Assembly: GCA_013815505.1 (NCBI GenBank)
Contig: JACDGA010000079.1
Location: 1-7,674, forward strand
Source of the DNA: Acidimicrobiia bacterium
GTDB taxonomy: Bacteria; Actinomycetota; Acidimicrobiia; Acidimicrobiales; Ilumatobacteraceae
DNA length: 7,674 nucleotides
Direction of reading: 5' to 3'
Of this stretch, positions 5,326 through 7,674 are shown in pieces (the first letter of the stretch is position 1; every line of letters begins with the position of its first letter). The notes under the pieces are model-generated. The model saw only the letters and a list, made by a program, of their open reading frames with translations, searched no databases and had not been told where the DNA came from. Both the position numbers and the translations under genes were made by a program.

Positions 5326-7116
5326 CGTCGCCTCCGTGGCTCCTCGTGTCGTGATCATGCCCAGCCGCCGGTCGACATCGCTGCCGGCGAGGACCGCGTC
5401 GAACGGTGCGGCGAGTCGTCGCCGCCACGTCCACGGCTCCGCCCTGCCCGGCTCGTTGTGCGGTTCGGTGCCGCCCGTCAGGTCGTCGAGGTCGGCAACC
5501 ACGAGCGCGGCGTCGCTCCCAGCGAGCCGCTCGAGCACGAGCTCGACGGCGTGGCCGGGATCGTCCCACCGCCGGCCCGGTGGCATCGCCGCCCGGTGCG
5601 CCGGCGCCTCGGCGGCACCGATCGCCGTCGCGAACGCCGGCATGTCGTGGGTGCGGATCCCCGCCACGGATCGTGCCGGCACCACGGGCAAGGTGACGTC
5701 GTCGAGGTGGAAGCCCTCCTCGTACATCCCGAGCATCTCCCAGCGCGCCATCGCCTCGTCCACGCTGCTCGGCACGGTGCCGAGGTTCTCGCCGACGACC
5801 ACGGTTCCGTGCACGGCGGCACCGGCAGCGATCACGGCCAGCAGCTCGTCGGCCGGATAGCGGACGTACACGCCACGCGACGACGGCTCGCCGGGAGGGA
5901 TCCACCACAGCCGGTGCACGGCCATCACGTGGTCGATGCGCACCACGCCGGCGTGCTCGCTGGCGCGCTCGACGAGACGACGCCACAGGTCGTAACCGGT
6001 GCGACGAGCCGCCCCCGGCAGCTGCGGAGGGAAGCCCCAGTCCTGGCCGTCGAGCGCAAGCGGATCAGGTGGGGCGCCGACGGAGAACCCTTCGGCGAAC
6101 AGATCGGGGTGCGCCCACGTCTCGTACCCCGCGCGATGGCTGCCGATGGGGAGATCGAGTCCGAGCGACGCGCCTCGGGTGGCGGCCGACGAGAGCTGAC
6201 GGTGGGCGAGGAACTGAGCGAGCACGTGGCTGCGCTCCACGAGCGCCGTCGGGTGGTCGCCGGGGGGAGCCGTTGCCGCCCGGAAGCGGGCGTAGGCGAC
6301 CACGTCCGGACGTTGCTTGGCGAACGACTCCAGCTCGTCGGTCACCGTCGGCAGCAGCTGGGAGGCGGCGGCGAGGAGCTGGGCCCTGCGGCGCACGGCC
6401 AGGGACGCCAGGTCGACGAGTGGGTCGTGCACGGTCGACGGCAGCGGCGACGGCGGGAGCGAGGCGTCGTCGAGGTACACCTCGTTCCAGTGCAGGCGAC
6501 TGACGGGCGAATACGGGCTCGGGTCGAACGGTTCGTCAAGGAAGAGGTCGTACAGCGGCAGCGTGAACAACACGTCGACATGCCGCGCGGCGAGCGCCGC
6601 GGCGAGGTCGCCGAGGTGGTGATACGCAGGAAGCGGGTCGTCGTTGCTCCACAGGCCGTACGCCGGCGTGAACAGCCCCGAGCGTCGGCCCGCCATCGTC
6701 GGCATCGTCTCGGGCGCGACGACGACCGTCGCCCGTGCCTGTGCGCCGCCCGATGCAGCCACCTTCAGCTCGTGGCAACCGACCGGCAAGGTGGGCCACG
6801 ACTCGGCGAGGTCACGCCGTGCCAGCACGGTCCCGTCGGCGAGCACGAGCTCGGCGTCGTCGAACGCGTCGAGATCGGGATGCGCCACGCGGACGTCCGC
6901 CGGGCCGCCGGCGATGATCACCTCGTCGAGCAGTGATGCAGCGTCCGGTCGCCGGTCGGCGCGCAGCACCTCGACGACGCGCGCGACCGACTGCGGGTCG
7001 GACTCCACTCGTGCGCCGGCAGCGCTCGTGAACGTCGTCTCGACGCCGAGCAGCGTCGCCTCGCGCTGCAACGCAGGGCCGAGATCGCGTGAGCGAGCGG
7101 ACACGGTGGGCCTCAT
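5320..7116 (-). CDS. malQ: 4-alpha-glucanotransferase MalQ (GH77), compact actinobacterial type
   Basis: MalQ transfers alpha-1,4-glucan segments between malto-oligosaccharides, freeing glucose and producing longer chains in the cytoplasm. The protein is 598 residues, shorter than the 694 of E. coli MalQ. An N-terminal part (about 10-140) contains LLGVETTF and a beta-sandwich ending LPVGCHELKV...VVVAPE. The GH77 barrel follows: nucleophile Asp395 in VVRIDHV, acid/base Glu443 in VGENLGTVP, and Asp491 in IRTHDMPAF. DLPIGSHRAGYETWAHPDLF (321-340) followed by SVGAPPD and GQDWGFPP is typical of GH77, as is PHNEPGRAEPWTWRRRL (552-568) near the end. The chosen ATG 7116 is 3 bp after the maltokinase stop, with a weak GAGAG 10 nt upstream, and the family-like N-terminus follows at once. 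Its stop overlaps the small ORF downstream. No debranching enzyme (treX/glgX) is seen beside treY/treZ in this window. Confidence 0.92.
   Translation of the reverse strand: MRPTVSARSRDLGPALQREATLLGVETTFTSAAGARVESDPQSVARVVEVLRADRRPDAASLLDEVIIAGGPADVRVAHPDLDAFDDAELVLADGTVLARRDLAESWPTLPVGCHELKVAASGGAQARATVVVAPETMPTMAGRRSGLFTPAYGLWSNDDPLPAYHHLGDLAAALAARHVDVLFTLPLYDLFLDEPFDPSPYSPVSRLHWNEVYLDDASLPPSPLPSTVHDPLVDLASLAVRRRAQLLAAASQLLPTVTDELESFAKQRPDVVAYARFRAATAPPGDHPTALVERSHVLAQFLAHRQLSSAATRGASLGLDLPIGSHRAGYETWAHPDLFAEGFSVGAPPDPLALDGQDWGFPPQLPGAARRTGYDLWRRLVERASEHAGVVRIDHVMAVHRLWWIPPGEPSSRGVYVRYPADELLAVIAAGAAVHGTVVVGENLGTVPSSVDEAMARWEMLGMYEEGFHLDDVTLPVVPARSVAGIRTHDMPAFATAIGAAEAPAHRAAMPPGRRWDDPGHAVELVLERLAGSDAALVVADLDDLTGGTEPHNEPGRAEPWTWRRRLAAPFDAVLAGSDVDRRLGMITTRGATEATR
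5331..5335 (-). promoter_or_regulatory. Shine-Dalgarno GGAGG inside the malQ 3' end
   Basis: On the - strand, GGAGG is followed by 7 nt (CGACGCG) and then ATG (5323-5321). It lies within the last codons of malQ. Its position would serve the 36-codon ORF. If the spacer is an insertion, it may originally have served a glgB start located directly here. Confidence 0.6.
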
Positions 7117-7119
7117 CGG

Positions 7120-7674
7120 TCAAGAGCTCTCTGCACGCTCGACGACCATGTTGGCCACGGCGCCGAGCGGCCACGCCGCCCAGTGCGGGCGGTTGCCCAG
7201 CTCGTAACGCACCTCGTAGAGCGCGTTGAGCAAGACGTGCGCGTCGAGCAGCAGCCTCGCGTCGGCGGGATCGTCGGGCAGCAGCGCCGGGCGCTTCGCG
7301 TCACGCGTCGCCTCGAGGGTCGCGTCGTAGCGTTCGTAGTAGCGGCGCTGCATTCGCTCGGTCCAGTTGCGGCGCCACGGTTCGAGCGCCGCTCGCTGCA
7401 CCTCGTTGATGCGGCCGCGCTCCTGCGATGTCGCCATCGAGACGCGACCGGCGTAGTCGAGCGAACGCAGCATGCCGCCGACGTCCATCAGCGGCGAGCG
7501 CTTGATCGAACGCTCGCCGATGGCACGTCCGGGCTCGCCCTCGAAGTCGATGATGACGACGTCGCGCCCCGTCCACAGCACCTGCCCGAGGTGGAAGTCG
7601 CCGTGGATGCGGATGCGTGCGGCATCGAACTTGCGCGTGCGCAGGTCCTCGAACGTGGCGAGCAGCGAATCGCC
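7120..7674 (-). CDS. mak: Maltokinase C-terminal part (Mak/Pep2, or maltokinase half of a TreS-Mak fusion)
   Basis: Maltokinase uses ATP to make maltose 1-phosphate, the substrate of GlgE in the TreS-Mak-GlgE-GlgB route. The frame is open to the right edge, so the N-terminus lies outside the window; 184 residues are seen. HGDFHLGQ (24-31) is the kinase catalytic loop, with Asp26 the likely base. DFEGEP (43-48) is the metal-binding motif in the DFG position. RSIKRSPLMDVGGMLRSLDYA (from about 55) is highly characteristic of maltokinases. The end, LLNALYEVRYELGNRPHW, suits both stand-alone maltokinases and the tail of TreS-maltokinase fusions, and the visible part cannot decide between them. The GTG at 7581 is an internal valine. 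The gene ends in TGA 7122-7120, three bases before malQ and in the same frame, as the first visible member of the - strand operon. Confidence 0.93.
   Translation of the reverse strand, partial: GDSLLATFEDLRTRKFDAARIRIHGDFHLGQVLWTGRDVVIIDFEGEPGRAIGERSIKRSPLMDVGGMLRSLDYAGRVSMATSQERGRINEVQRAALEPWRRNWTERMQRRYYERYDATLEATRDAKRPALLPDDPADARLLLDAHVLLNALYEVRYELGNRPHWAAWPLGAVANMVVERAESS

Noticed and set aside
5213..5986. A 257-codon - strand frame running through malQ into the spacer
   Set aside because: Its malQ-overlapping part is an Arg-rich shadow. Only the last 36 codons, preceded by a Shine-Dalgarno sequence, are worth considering.
5458..6936. A 492-codon open frame on the + strand across malQ
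   Set aside because: It mirrors malQ codon bias, is rich in Arg and His, and has no recognisable domain.

Overview
This window is a carbohydrate-storage locus from a high-GC bacterium, most likely an actinomycete. The reasons are strong G/C at third codon positions, GTG starts, tightly overlapping genes, and GlgB, MalQ and maltokinase sequences of actinobacterial style. A member of Acidimicrobiia is my guess, from general sequence feel only. It carries alpha-glucan (glycogen) and trehalose genes, and every large coding region is recognisable. I see no RNA gene, CRISPR array, transposase or phage gene.

Layout: bases 1-1478 on the + strand are the C-terminal two thirds of maltooligosyltrehalose synthase (treY), cut by the left edge. 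A 40-bp spacer follows. All remaining genes are on the - strand and form one tight operon, read from right to left: the end of a maltokinase gene (7674-7120, cut by the right edge; mak/pep2, or the maltokinase half of a treS-mak fusion), malQ (7116-5320), glgB (5216-3327) and treZ (3330-1519). Junctions are 3 bp (mak/malQ), a 103-bp spacer (malQ/glgB) and a 4-bp ATGA overlap (glgB/treZ). treY and treZ, partners in one pathway, converge tail to tail.

How the genes work together: maltokinase makes maltose 1-phosphate, the donor for GlgE-type alpha-glucan synthesis. GlgB adds alpha-1,6 branches. MalQ reshuffles linear malto-oligosaccharides. TreY converts the reducing end of alpha-glucan chains into a trehalosyl unit, and TreZ releases free trehalose. 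The locus therefore holds both a route from trehalose/maltose into glucan and a route from glucan back to trehalose.

The part that standard annotation would miss is the malQ-glgB spacer. It holds a repeat-like element (two 9-bp units between 6-bp inverted arms) and a 36-codon ORF with a good Shine-Dalgarno sequence. That ORF's start overlaps the malQ stop and its stop overlaps the glgB start. A short direct repeat at the two ends suggests that about 107 bp was inserted at what was once a direct malQ/glgB ATGA junction. This is an inference. I do not claim a wholly new biological system in this window.
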